This document shows, piece by piece, positions 26,422 to 34,061 of a stretch of DNA of 34,061 nucleotides. The notes under the pieces were generated by a model. It worked only from the letters and a program-made list of their open reading frames with translations. It was not told the origin of the DNA and did no database searches. Positions within the stretch are counted from its first letter, which is position 1. Each line of letters begins with the position of its first letter. The position numbers and the translations under genes were made by a program. The DNA is from Methylomonas subterranea (GTDB lineage: Bacteria > Pseudomonadota > Gammaproteobacteria > Methylococcales > Methylomonadaceae): NCBI RefSeq assembly GCF_024505185.1, contig NZ_JANIBJ010000041.1, positions 1 through 34,061 of the forward strand, written 5' to 3'.

Positions 26422-26478
26422 TTAATGTCTTGCACAGGAGGCTTCGTTTCACCCTGGATGATTGATTGGAGTTTATGT

Positions 26479-27174
26479 ATGAAACTTACCATTTTTGTCG
26501 GCTGCCTGGCTGTAATGTCGGCGCCGGTATCATTTGCCGGCGATTCGGCGCTTCGTTCCTGGACCGGGGGCTATGCGGGCGTCAATTTGGGCGCAATTTG
26601 GACCGATTCTCAATTCAGTTCCCGCCATAACAATTTTTTGTCCGATAACGGCCGGTATGCTGAAACCCTGACGTCGGCGGATGTCAATCCCGGATTTCAG
26701 TTCGGATACCTGCATCAGTTTGACAGTCGCTTGGTGTTGGGGGCGGAAGCCGACTTTAGCTATCCCGCTACAAAAACTCACGCATCCGTTGTAGAAGGCA
26801 ACGTTTACGATTCGTTTGAAAGTCGTTATGACTTGCAAGGTAGTCTTAGAATCAGAGCGGGATATGCTATCCAAAGGTTCTTGCCTTTTATTACCGCCGG
26901 TGTCAGCTTTGCTAGTATGAGCTTTTCTTACACCAACGAGGCCCACGATAATTATTCCACCGAGACCACGCAAACAGGATGGGTGTTGGGCGCCGGTATT
27001 GAATATGGCTTTTTGGATAATCTTTCCGCGCGCTTGGAATATTTATATACCGATTATGGTAAAGGTCTGAAAATGGGTTTGCCGGAAGTTGCCGGCGCTT
27101 CCGATCCGCAAGGTTTTGCGGCGGCGAACATGTCTACAAACGTGGTCAGGGCGGCGCTAAACTATCGGTTTTGA
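26479..27174 (+). CDS. Outer-membrane beta-barrel protein (Omp25/Omp31-like)
   Basis: A 231-residue protein with a signal peptide (MKLTIFVGCLAVMSAPVSFA), then TGGYAGVNLGAIWTDSQFS, as in small porin-like barrels of the Omp25/OmpA-like type. Alternating amphipathic strands run to the end, with FQFGYLHQF, GAEADFSY, SLRIRAGYAI, LEYLYTDYGKG, and a terminal phenylalanine (AALNYRF) typical for BAM-mediated insertion. I choose ATG 26479 because GGAG lies 7 bp upstream and the signal peptide starts there; an upstream in-frame start at 26410 adds a non-signal-like stretch. Function is probably structural or small-solute permeability. Confidence 0.85.
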   Translation: MKLTIFVGCLAVMSAPVSFAGDSALRSWTGGYAGVNLGAIWTDSQFSSRHNNFLSDNGRYAETLTSADVNPGFQFGYLHQFDSRLVLGAEADFSYPATKTHASVVEGNVYDSFESRYDLQGSLRIRAGYAIQRFLPFITAGVSFASMSFSYTNEAHDNYSTETTQTGWVLGAGIEYGFLDNLSARLEYLYTDYGKGLKMGLPEVAGASDPQGFAAANMSTNVVRAALNYRF

Positions 27175-27237
27175 TTGTCGCAGGGGGTGGAGGCGGTTTA
27201 TCAACCCGGCTTCCGAAGCAACAGTACCTTCTCCCTC

Positions 27238-27287
27238 GGAAGGGTGTCGTAAAAGCCATAACAGAACCCTCTCCCGCGAGGAGAGGG
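27238..27287. repeat. Dispersed repeat with GGAGAGGG hairpin
   Basis: GGAAGGGTGTCGTAAAAGC at 27238-27256 is identical to 15374-15392. It is followed by CCCTCTCC (27267-27274) and GGAGAGGG (27280-27287), a perfect 8-bp stem. It lies in the 175-bp gap between the barrel gene and sseA; a short T run after it might also stop transcription from the barrel gene. Confidence 0.65.
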
Positions 27288-27349
27288 GGATTTTATACAA
27301 CCTCTCAGAGGAGGTCGTTTGTAACGAAATCCTTGGTCTTGGCAGCTGA

Positions 27350-28201
27350 TTAGGCGGCTTCCGTTGCCACCGAGCGGTTTTTATTCACAATCCATTCGCT
27401 CCATGAGCCCGCGTACAGTTTGGAGCCGCTCAAGCCGGCTATTTCCATCGCCAGCAGATTATGGCAGGCGGTAACGCCGGAGCCGCACATATGTACGACT
27501 TCGGCCGGCGGGCGCGAGCGCAGCAAGGTCTGGAATTGGTTTTTAAGCTGTGTGGCCGGCAGGAACAGGCCTTGTTTGTCCAGGTTCAGTTGAAAGGGCC
27601 GATTGACGGCCTTGGGGACGTGGCCGGCTACCGGGTCTATGGGTTCCTGTCGTCCTTGGAAGCGTTCTGGCGCGCGGGCATCTATCAGCACGATGCGGTT
27701 ACCGGCCAAGGCATTTTCAAGCTCGGTTGCGCTCAGCCATTGCTTTTGATCAGGATAACAACGGAAGTGATTGGAGACAGGTTTGGGCAGCACCGTAGTG
27801 ACGGGCAGGGTTTGTTTTTGCCAATATTGCATGCCGCCGTCCAGCACGGCGACGTCCGTGTGGCCCATGCAGCGCAACAGCCACCATAGGCGACCGGCAA
27901 AGGCGCCGCCGGCGTCGTCGTAGACCACCACTTGGCTGCGGTTGCCGACGCCCCAGGCAGACAATTGTTTGCTCAGGCCGCTAAAATCCGGCAGCGGATG
28001 ACGGCCGGTATAGCTTTTGACGGGGGAGGACAGATGCAGGTTTAAGTCCGCGTAGCGGGCGCCTGGAATGTGGCCCCGCCGATAGGCTGCGGCGCCGGCC
28101 GTGGTGTCGGCCAAGGAAAACCGGCAATCGAAAATCACCCAGTCGGGTTTATGCAGATTGGCCGCCAGTTCGGTAGCGGAAATAAGGGTGGTGTAGGCCA
28201 T
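27350..28201 (-). CDS. sseA: 3-mercaptopyruvate/thiosulfate sulfurtransferase (rhodanese, two domains)
   Basis: Two tandem rhodanese domains over 283 residues. The inactive N-terminal domain (about 5-130) has VIFDCRFSL and RRGHIPGARYADL; the catalytic C-terminal domain (about 150-275) has the active-site loop with C239 in CGSGVTAC. The CG(S/T)GVTA form is typical of mercaptopyruvate sulfurtransferases rather than thiosulfate-specific rhodaneses. The enzyme moves sulfane sulfur to acceptors such as cyanide or thiols in the cytoplasm. ATG 28201 abuts the stop codon of the upstream oxidoreductase gene, so the two form an operon. Confidence 0.9.
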   Translation of the reverse strand: MAYTTLISATELAANLHKPDWVIFDCRFSLADTTAGAAAYRRGHIPGARYADLNLHLSSPVKSYTGRHPLPDFSGLSKQLSAWGVGNRSQVVVYDDAGGAFAGRLWWLLRCMGHTDVAVLDGGMQYWQKQTLPVTTVLPKPVSNHFRCYPDQKQWLSATELENALAGNRIVLIDARAPERFQGRQEPIDPVAGHVPKAVNRPFQLNLDKQGLFLPATQLKNQFQTLLRSRPPAEVVHMCGSGVTACHNLLAMEIAGLSGSKLYAGSWSEWIVNKNRSVATEAA

Positions 28202-29179
28202 TTAAATCTCCAAAATAATTTTGCCGAAATGTTGGTTACTAGCCATGCGGGCGTGGGCCTGTTCCGCTTCAGCCAGCGGAAAGACCGAATCCAGGTTGGG
28301 TTTGATTGTGCCGGCCTCCAGCAGGGGCCAGACTTTTTCCCGCAATTGTAAAGCAATATCGGCCTTGAAAGCGTCGTCGCGGGCGCGCAGCGTGGAACCA
28401 GTGACGGTTTGGCGCTTGAGCATGAGTTGCCACAGGTTGATTTCGCTTTTGGCGCCGTTTTGGACGGCAATTTGCACCAAGCGGCCCTCAACGGCCAGAC
28501 ATTTTAAGTTACGCGACAGGTAATCGCCGCCTATCATGTCCAGAATTAAGTCGGCGCCACGGCCTTCGGTCAGTCGGTTAACGGCTTCGACAAAATCCTG
28601 GTCACGGTAATTGATGGCGGCGTCGGCTCCCAGCGCCAGGCAACGGCGGCACTTTTCATTGCTGCCGGCAGTCACGTAAACGGGATGGCCGAAGGCCTTG
28701 GCCAACTGGATGGCTGTGCCGCCAATTCCGCTACCGCCGCCGTGCACCAACAGGCTTTCACCGGAAGATAAACGGCCGCGTTGGAAGACATTGCTCCAGA
28801 CGGTAAAAAAGGTTTCCGGCAGCCCCGCAGCCTCTGTGAAACTGAATCCGCTCGGCACGGGCAGGCAGCAAGCCGCGCTGGCCAGACAATATTCGGCATA
28901 GCCGCCGCCCGTCAGCAGCGCGCACACCGCATCGCCGGTTTTAAATGCTGTGACCGCGGAGCCGGTTTGCACGATGACGCCGGCCACTTCCAGGCCCAAA
29001 ACCGCCGAGGCGCCCGGGGGAGGCGGATAAATACCCTGACGCTGCAACAAATCCGGCCGGTTGACGCCGGCGGCTTTGACTTGGATCAGCACTTGATGCG
29101 GTGCCGGCTCCGGCATGGGTATTTCGGCCGCTTGTAAGGCGTTACCGGCCGAATTGGAAATGATTTGAATCGCTTTCAT
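28202..29179 (-). CDS. NAD(P)H-quinone oxidoreductase, PIG3/Qor family
   Basis: Zinc-independent medium-chain dehydrogenase/reductase of 325 residues. The N-terminal GroES-like domain has VKAAGVNRPDLLQRQGIYPP and LGLEVAGVI; the Rossmann domain has HGGGSGIGGTAIQLAKAFG, the NADPH-binding glycine loop, then CLALGADAAINYRDQDFVE. It matches the PIG3-type quinone oxidoreductases. It should transfer electrons from NADPH to quinones or similar acceptors. It is the first gene of a minus-strand pair with sseA, divergent from argC across 120 bp. Confidence 0.9.
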   Translation of the reverse strand: MKAIQIISNSAGNALQAAEIPMPEPAPHQVLIQVKAAGVNRPDLLQRQGIYPPPPGASAVLGLEVAGVIVQTGSAVTAFKTGDAVCALLTGGGYAEYCLASAACCLPVPSGFSFTEAAGLPETFFTVWSNVFQRGRLSSGESLLVHGGGSGIGGTAIQLAKAFGHPVYVTAGSNEKCRRCLALGADAAINYRDQDFVEAVNRLTEGRGADLILDMIGGDYLSRNLKCLAVEGRLVQIAVQNGAKSEINLWQLMLKRQTVTGSTLRARDDAFKADIALQLREKVWPLLEAGTIKPNLDSVFPLAEAEQAHARMASNQHFGKIILEI

Positions 29180-29244
29180 GCTTAAAGGGTTTTTCCAAAA
29201 TGGCGATAGTCTTTATTATATGCGGCTTTATGCCGGGAGTAGCC

Positions 29245-29275
29245 GACGCTTTTGCGGCGCTTGCGGCGTCTTTTT
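29245..29275 (+). terminator. Possible hairpin plus T run before argC
   Basis: GACGC (29245-29249) pairs with GCGTC (29266-29270), and TTTTT follows, 25 bp before the argC start. The loop is long and could pair further. It could be an attenuator in the argC leader, or chance; no upstream + strand gene needs a terminator here. Confidence 0.3.
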
Positions 29276-29299
29276 GCTAGTGAACGAGATACGGAAAAC

Positions 29300-30328
29300 A
29301 TGATACGTGCGGGCATTGTGGGCGGTACCGGCTATACCGGGGTTGAGTTGTTGCGGATATTGGCCTTGCATCCGGAGGTGGAAGTTACGGCGGTAACCTC
29401 GCGCGCCGATGCCGGGTTGCGAGTGGATAAGCTGTATCCCAGTCTCAGGGGTATGTGCGACGCGGTATTCAGTCTGCCGGAAGTTGAGCGCTTGGCCGAC
29501 TGCGACGTGGTGTTTTTCGCCACACCCAACGGTACGACTATGCAAACGGCCCCGGATTTATTGGCGCGCGGCAGCAAAGTAATCGATTTGTCGGCCGATT
29601 TTAGGATCAAGGATGTGGCGGAATGGGAAAAATGGTACGGCATGCCGCATGCCAGTCCGCAATTGATAGCCGAAGCGGTCTATGGTTTGCCGGAAGTGAA
29701 TCGGCTGGCGATTCAAGAGGCCCGCCTGATTGCCTGTCCGGGTTGTTATCCCACCGCCGTGCAGTTGGGTTTGCTGCCGCTGCTGGAAAATGGACTGGTC
29801 GATGCGGGCTATTTGATTGCCGATGTGAAATCCGGCGTTAGCGGCGCGGGGCGGAAAGCCGAACTTTCATCCTTGATGAGTGAGGCCGGCGAGAGTTTTA
29901 AGGCTTATGCAGTGGCGGGACATCGGCATTTGCCTGAAATCAGACAAGGCTTGCAACGGGCCACTAGCGAACAGGTCGGTTTGACGTTTGTGCCGCATCT
30001 GACGCCTATGATACGTGGGATTCACGCCACTTTGTATGCGCGCTTGAAACAAGACGTCGATTTGCAGGCGTTATTCGAACAACGTTATCAAAACGAAGCA
30101 TTCGTGGACGTATTGCCGGCGGGATCGCATGCCGATACCCGTAACGTGCGGGGCAGCAATCGTTGCCAAATCGCCGTGCATCGGCCGCAAGGCAGCGATA
30201 CCGTGGTAATTTTGTCGGTGATCGACAATCTGGTGAAGGGGGCGTCCGGACAAGCGGTACAGGCCATGAACCTGATGTTCGGCTTGCCGGAACAGCAAGG
30301 TTTGCGGACGGTGGCGCTGTATCCTTAA
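29300..30328 (+). CDS. argC: N-acetyl-gamma-glutamyl-phosphate reductase
   Basis: Third step of arginine biosynthesis, NADPH-dependent reduction of N-acetylglutamyl phosphate to the semialdehyde. The nucleotide-binding loop [17 protein letters not shown] is at the N-terminus and the catalytic cysteine is C149 in [37 protein letters not shown], quoted to 20, and GHRHLPEI follow. I choose ATG 29300 (342 residues), as the upstream in-frame extension from 29252 is not conserved-looking and the family starts just before the glycine loop. It stands alone, not in an arg operon, and is convergent with anmK, with 7 bp between them. Confidence 0.96.
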   Translation: MIRAGIVGGTGYTGVELLRILALHPEVEVTAVTSRADAGLRVDKLYPSLRGMCDAVFSLPEVERLADCDVVFFATPNGTTMQTAPDLLARGSKVIDLSADFRIKDVAEWEKWYGMPHASPQLIAEAVYGLPEVNRLAIQEARLIACPGCYPTAVQLGLLPLLENGLVDAGYLIADVKSGVSGAGRKAELSSLMSEAGESFKAYAVAGHRHLPEIRQGLQRATSEQVGLTFVPHLTPMIRGIHATLYARLKQDVDLQALFEQRYQNEAFVDVLPAGSHADTRNVRGSNRCQIAVHRPQGSDTVVILSVIDNLVKGASGQAVQAMNLMFGLPEQQGLRTVALYP

Positions 30329-30335
30329 GCTGAGC

Positions 30336-31463
30336 TCAAGCCGGTCGGCCCGGATAGATGCCGCCCAGCACCACCGGTTCGTGGGCGCCGGTGACGCTGC
30401 AAAGATTGCCGGCGAGGTGATTGAGAGTTTGCCGAGCGAGCCAGGCGAAAGCCATGGCTTCCACTTGGTCGGGGTCGACGCCGTAATCGGCGGTCGAAAG
30501 CACCGGCATGGGCAATTTGTCGCGCAACATCGCCATCAATTGCCGGTTATGCACTCCGCCGCCGCAGACCAGTACATTCGCGCTGTCCGGGCCGTGCGCC
30601 AATATTTCATTGGCGATACTGGTCGCGCTCAATTCGCAGAGCGTGGTCTGTACATCCGTTGCCGGGCAATCTTTGAACCCCGTTAGTTTTGAATCAAGCC
30701 AAGCTGGCGAGAAATATTCCTTGCCGGTGCTTTTGGGCGGTGCTTGCTGGAAATAAGCATCGGCCAGCAGCCGATCTAACAGAGCGGGCCGGACTTGCCC
30801 GTTTTGACCCCAGTCGCCGTTAGCATCGTAATTGCGGCCGGTATTCAGCCGGCACCAGTAATCCAGCAGCGTGTTGCCGGGGCCGGTATCGAAACCCAGT
30901 ACATTTTGATCGCGTAATACGCTGATATTGGCTATGCCGCCGATATTCAGCACGGTGACGGTCTTGCCGGGGACGGCAAACAGGGCTTGATGGAATGCGG
31001 GTACCAGCGGTGCGCCCTGGCCGCCGGCGGCAATGTCCCGGCGGCGAAAATCGCCCAGCGTGGTAATGCCAGTGATTTGCGCTATGCGATTGGGGTCGCC
31101 GATCTGCAGCGAAAAACCGCGAGGCCCGTCCGGCGCGTGATAAACGGTTTGGCCGTGGCTGCCTATGCCTTTGATTTCGTTAGCCGGTATGTTCGCTTTA
31201 TTAAGCAGGGCCAGGGCGGCCTCGGCAAATAATTGACCGAGCTGGGAATCCAGCGCCCCGTAATCGCTCAGTAAGATGGCGGTATCGGGCAGGCTGATCC
31301 GGTGAATGCGGTTTCTTAAATCGTCGGGAAAGGCTTGATAGTGAAAAGCCATCAGACGGGGGGGGCTCTGACTGAAATCGACCAGACCGGCATCGATGCC
31401 ATCGATGCTGGTCCCGGACATTAAGCCGATATAAAGCTCGGTCTTTTGGTTAGTTTTTGGCAA
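30336..31463 (-). CDS. anmK: Anhydro-N-acetylmuramic acid kinase
   Basis: Cytoplasmic kinase that opens and phosphorylates 1,6-anhydroMurNAc from recycled cell wall to MurNAc-6-phosphate. The 375 residues show YIGLMSGTSIDGIDAGLVDF at the N-terminus, GSHGQTVYHAP, VLNIGGIANISVL and GFDTGPGNTLLDYWC, then VCGGGVHNRQLM, which are family motifs. The start is TTG 31463, with a purine-rich sequence upstream; no ATG exists before the conserved MSGTS. It overlaps the 3' end of the M23 peptidase gene by 14 bp, linking wall hydrolysis and recycling in one transcript. Confidence 0.95.
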   Translation of the reverse strand: MPKTNQKTELYIGLMSGTSIDGIDAGLVDFSQSPPRLMAFHYQAFPDDLRNRIHRISLPDTAILLSDYGALDSQLGQLFAEAALALLNKANIPANEIKGIGSHGQTVYHAPDGPRGFSLQIGDPNRIAQITGITTLGDFRRRDIAAGGQGAPLVPAFHQALFAVPGKTVTVLNIGGIANISVLRDQNVLGFDTGPGNTLLDYWCRLNTGRNYDANGDWGQNGQVRPALLDRLLADAYFQQAPPKSTGKEYFSPAWLDSKLTGFKDCPATDVQTTLCELSATSIANEILAHGPDSANVLVCGGGVHNRQLMAMLRDKLPMPVLSTADYGVDPDQVEAMAFAWLARQTLNHLAGNLCSVTGAHEPVVLGGIYPGRPA

Positions 31464-32745
31464 GCAAGGCGTCGCCTTTGGCCTTTTGCAAGGCGGCCAT
31501 CAGTGGCTGGGTTTGCGTTTTGAATTTGGCCAATACGGCATTATCCATGGGCAGGCTGCGAGGCAGTTTGGCGGTAACCGGGTTGACGTGTTGGCCGGCA
31601 ATGCGGAATTCGTAATGCAAATGCGGGCCGGTGGCCAAGCCGGTTTTGCCGACATAACCGATCACATCGCCTTGCTTCACCTTGCTGCCGACTTTTTGGC
31701 CGGATTTGAATCCGGAAAGGTGGGCGTACAGAGTTGAATATTTTTGGCCATGTTCGATTTCAACCACATTGCCGTAACCGCTTTTGATGCCGTGAAAAAC
31801 AATTTTGCCGTCCCCGGTGGTTTTGACCGGCGTGCCGATGGAGGCCGAATAATCCACGCCTTTATGGGCGCGTATGGTATTCAGTATCGGGTGCTTGCGA
31901 TGCAGGTTAAAGTGCGAGCTGATTTTTGCAAAATCCATCGGGTTTTGTAAAAAGGCCTTGCGCAGGCTGTTGCCCTCGGGGCTGTAGTAACCGGTATGAC
32001 CTTGATTGTCTTCGAAACGCACGGCCGTGTATGTTTTGCCTTGGTTAATGAATTCGACCGATAAAATATCGCCGGTATCGAATTCCTTGCCATCAACGAA
32101 AAGTTTTTCGTAAACCACCGTGAATTCGTCGCCTTCCCGCAAGTTGAGGGCGAAGTCGATGTCCCAGGCAAAAATGTCGGCCAGTTTCAGTATGATTTTT
32201 TCGGACAGGCCTGCTTTTACACCGTCTTCAAACAGCGAAGATTGTATGGTGGCTTTGGCGCTGCTGACTTGATAATCGATTTTCTTGCTGAGCAGCTTAA
32301 CGTCGAATCCGTCGTCGTGGCGGGTGGCCACCAGTGTTTCGAAGGGGGTTTTGGCGTAGGTCAGTTGTTCGAGTTCGCCTTCGGCATTAACGGTGGCGAC
32401 CACGTCTTGGCCGGGTGTCATGTCGGCGAACTGCTTGCCGGTGGCATTGGCGTGAATGATTTTGTGCAAATCCTCCCGGCTGAGATTTAAGTCCGAAAAG
32501 ATGGTCGACAGGTTTTCGCCCGATTTAACCGTATGTTCCATGTCTTCGGAAAAGGCGGCTGGCTGGGCGGGGGCGACGTAATTGGTATATTGATTGACCT
32601 TGGAGGATATCAGTTGTTCTCGTTCTAGGTCTTTGGGGTCTTGAAAGCTTTTGTAGGGAATAAGTCCGTAACTTGCGCTGGCGGCAACAACGGTGCAGGC
32701 ACTTAACAGCACCGTCTTGAGTATTCTGTTTTTCACAGCAATCAC
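31450..32745 (-). CDS. M23 peptidoglycan DD-metalloendopeptidase (MepM/OapA-like)
   Basis: A 431-residue envelope protein that probably cuts peptide cross-links of murein in the periplasm. An N-terminal signal anchor (residues 9-28) is followed by an OapA/LysM-like segment (HTVKSGENLSTIFSDLNLS, about 71-89), a linker domain and a C-terminal peptidase M23 domain. Zinc ligands are visible as H294-x3-D298 (HKGVD) and H377 in GPHLHYEF (H375, H377). All catalytic residues are present, unlike degenerate EnvC/NlpD types. GTG 32745 is used here; GTG 32736 is an alternative start. anmK follows with a 14-bp overlap. It is divergent from tyrS. Confidence 0.93.
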   Translation of the reverse strand: MIAVKNRILKTVLLSACTVVAASASYGLIPYKSFQDPKDLEREQLISSKVNQYTNYVAPAQPAAFSEDMEHTVKSGENLSTIFSDLNLSREDLHKIIHANATGKQFADMTPGQDVVATVNAEGELEQLTYAKTPFETLVATRHDDGFDVKLLSKKIDYQVSSAKATIQSSLFEDGVKAGLSEKIILKLADIFAWDIDFALNLREGDEFTVVYEKLFVDGKEFDTGDILSVEFINQGKTYTAVRFEDNQGHTGYYSPEGNSLRKAFLQNPMDFAKISSHFNLHRKHPILNTIRAHKGVDYSASIGTPVKTTGDGKIVFHGIKSGYGNVVEIEHGQKYSTLYAHLSGFKSGQKVGSKVKQGDVIGYVGKTGLATGPHLHYEFRIAGQHVNPVTAKLPRSLPMDNAVLAKFKTQTQPLMAALQKAKGDALLAKN

Positions 32746-32839
32746 ACTTCATTGGTTGTCGAGCGGTTCATTGTAGGCAATTTTTCTAGATATGGCGAAC
32801 TTTCGGCCTAATTTGTCCTGAATTGTCGGGTCGATAATT

Positions 32840-32845
32840 TATAAT
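32840..32845 (+). promoter_or_regulatory. Putative -10 box of tyrS promoter
   Basis: A perfect TATAAT lies 33 bp before the tyrS start in the 133-bp divergent gap. No good -35 hexamer stands at 16-18 bp; the nearest are weak. It fits a short-leader tyrS transcript. Confidence 0.4.
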
Positions 32846-32878
32846 GAGCGGAGCGTATTTATTTTCAGGAGAAGGAAA

Positions 32879-34061
32879 TTGTTGCAAGAAACCTTGGCCC
32901 AACTGCGATATGGGGCGGATGAAGTTCTGTTGGAAGCGGAATTGATCAAGAAATTGGAAGAAAACCGGCCGTTGACGGTCAAAGCCGGTTTTGATCCCAC
33001 TGCGCCTGATTTGCACCTGGGGCACACGGTATTGATTAACAAGCTGAAACAGTTTCAGGACGCCGGGCATAGGGTGCAGTTTCTGATCGGGGATTTCACG
33101 GCAATGATAGGCGATCCGACTGGCAAGAATGTAACCCGCAAGCCCTTGAGTCGGGAGGAGGTGGTGGAAAATGCCAAAACCTATCAGGAGCAGGTATTTA
33201 AAATTCTGAATCCGGAAAAAACCGAGATCAAGTTTAATTCGGAATGGATGGGGGCAATGTCCAGCGCCGAAATGATCCAATTGGCCGCCAAGCATACGGT
33301 GGCGCGGATGTTGGAGCGCGACGATTTTCATAAGCGTTATAAAGGCGGCCAGCCAATCGCCATTCATGAGTTTCTGTACCCGTTGATTCAAGGTTACGAT
33401 TCGGTGGTGATGAAGGCCGATGTGGAACTGGGCGGCACCGATCAGAAATTTAACTTATTGATGGGACGGCATCTGCAGGAAATTTATGGGCAAAAACCGC
33501 AGGTGGTATTAACCATGCCGATTCTGGAAGGCTTGGACGGGGTGCAAAAAATGTCCAAGTCACTCAACAACTATATAGGGATTGCCGATGCGCCGGACGA
33601 TATGTTCGGCAAGATCATGTCGATCTCGGACGACTTGATGTGGCGCTACTTTGAATTGCTGAGCTTCAAACCGATGGTGGAAATCGAGCAATGGCGTAAA
33701 GAGTGCTTGGCGGGAGCCAATCCAAGAAACTATAAAGTCACTCTGGGTCAGGAGATTGTGTGCAGGTTTCATGGTAAGCAAGCTTCAGAGAGCGCTCTGG
33801 AGAATTTTGAGGCACGCTTTCAGCGCGGCGCCTTGCCGGACAATATGCCCGAACTTCAAGTGGCTGCCGATGCGAAAGGAATGCCGGTCGCCAACCTGTT
33901 AAAAGAGGCCGGATTGGTTGCGAGTACCTCCGAAGCGCTGCGCATGATCAAGCAGGGTGCTGTAAAAATTGATGGTGAAAAACTGGAAGACTCCAAAGCT
34001 GTTTTGCCGGTGTCCAGTAACCATGTTTATCAGGTCGGGAAGCGAAAATTTGCCAAAGTTG
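32879..34061 (+). CDS. tyrS: Tyrosyl-tRNA synthetase (partial, runs off window)
   Basis: Class I aminoacyl-tRNA synthetase that charges tRNA-Tyr. About 394 residues are present and the end is cut by the window edge. The HIGH-type motif is HLGH at residues 46-49 ([17 protein letters not shown]), [12 protein letters not shown] follows, and KMSKS is at residues 224-228. An S4 RNA-binding domain starts near residue 335 ([20 protein letters not shown]). The form with HLGH and KMSKS is the TyrZ-like type. The start is TTG 32879 (a second TTG is at 32882), with aggagaagg just upstream; no ATG lies near the N-terminus. Confidence 0.96.
   Translation, partial: MLQETLAQLRYGADEVLLEAELIKKLEENRPLTVKAGFDPTAPDLHLGHTVLINKLKQFQDAGHRVQFLIGDFTAMIGDPTGKNVTRKPLSREEVVENAKTYQEQVFKILNPEKTEIKFNSEWMGAMSSAEMIQLAAKHTVARMLERDDFHKRYKGGQPIAIHEFLYPLIQGYDSVVMKADVELGGTDQKFNLLMGRHLQEIYGQKPQVVLTMPILEGLDGVQKMSKSLNNYIGIADAPDDMFGKIMSISDDLMWRYFELLSFKPMVEIEQWRKECLAGANPRNYKVTLGQEIVCRFHGKQASESALENFEARFQRGALPDNMPELQVAADAKGMPVANLLKEAGLVASTSEALRMIKQGAVKIDGEKLEDSKAVLPVSSNHVYQVGKRKFAKV

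Noticed and set aside
26410-26478. Longer N-terminus for the outer-membrane barrel
   Set aside because: It would place 23 non-signal-like residues before a good signal peptide; ATG 26479 has GGAG at correct spacing.
27171-27353. Open frame of 60 codons after the barrel gene
   Set aside because: It runs through the dispersed repeat and its hairpin, with no ribosome-binding site and no recognisable family.
29252-29299. Longer N-terminus for argC
   Set aside because: The extra 16 arginine-rich residues overlap the leader hairpin, and ArgC proteins start just before the glycine loop.
32786-33391. Open frame of 201 codons on the minus strand
   Set aside because: It is antisense to tyrS, whose + strand frame carries HLGH and the conserved synthetase motifs. 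The minus-strand translation resembles no known family.

Overview
The window looks like a chromosomal segment of a gammaproteobacterium, most likely a methanotroph of the Methylococcales (inference). The grounds are gammaproteobacterial-type ribosomal proteins in the S10-spc-alpha order, a C-terminal PEP-CTERM sorting signal of the VPVPATMWLFGTGL type, and the general look of the exopolysaccharide genes. No 16S gene or methane oxidation gene is present, so genus is not claimed.

Region 1 (1-13.5 kb, + strand) is a complete, uninterrupted S10-spc-alpha block: rpsJ-rplC-rplD-rplW-rplB-rpsS-rplV-rpsC-rplP-rpmC-rpsQ, then rplN-rplX-rplE-rpsN-rpsH-rplF-rplR-rpsE-rpmD-rplO-secY-rpmJ, then rpsM-rpsK-rpsD-rpoA-rplQ. 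Most genes are separated by under 30 bp or overlap. A likely internal promoter lies before rpsM. A tRNA-Thr(UGU) gene follows rplQ after only 9 bp, and a strong intrinsic terminator follows the tRNA.

Region 2 (13.5-15.5 kb) is gene-poor. It holds an N-terminally truncated DUF4351/Rpn-like gene and about 1 kb of apparently non-coding DNA with inverted repeats.

Region 3 (15.5-26.1 kb, + strand) is an extracellular polysaccharide locus: GT4 glycosyltransferase, a secreted protein resembling GH56 hyaluronidases, Wzx flippase, Wzy polymerase, a second GT4, polysaccharide pyruvyl transferase, an FrhB-like iron-sulfur protein, a WcaF-like acyltransferase and a GT2 glycosyltransferase. Together these could build, modify, flip and polymerise a repeat unit. 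The initiating phosphoglycosyltransferase and the Wza/Wzc export genes are not in the window. The stretch from about 16.56 to 21.79 kb is far more AT-rich than both flanks, and the boundary falls inside the first GT4 gene, which points to replacement of the locus core by transfer.

Region 4 (26.05-27.35 kb) contains a terminator, a 93-bp MITE-like hairpin repeat, a remnant of a PEP-CTERM protein, an outer-membrane beta-barrel gene and another dispersed repeat.

Region 5 (27.35-34.06 kb) is ordinary housekeeping: sseA-type sulfurtransferase and a quinone oxidoreductase (- strand), argC (+), anmK and an M23 peptidase (- strand, overlapping), and tyrS (+), which runs off the right edge.
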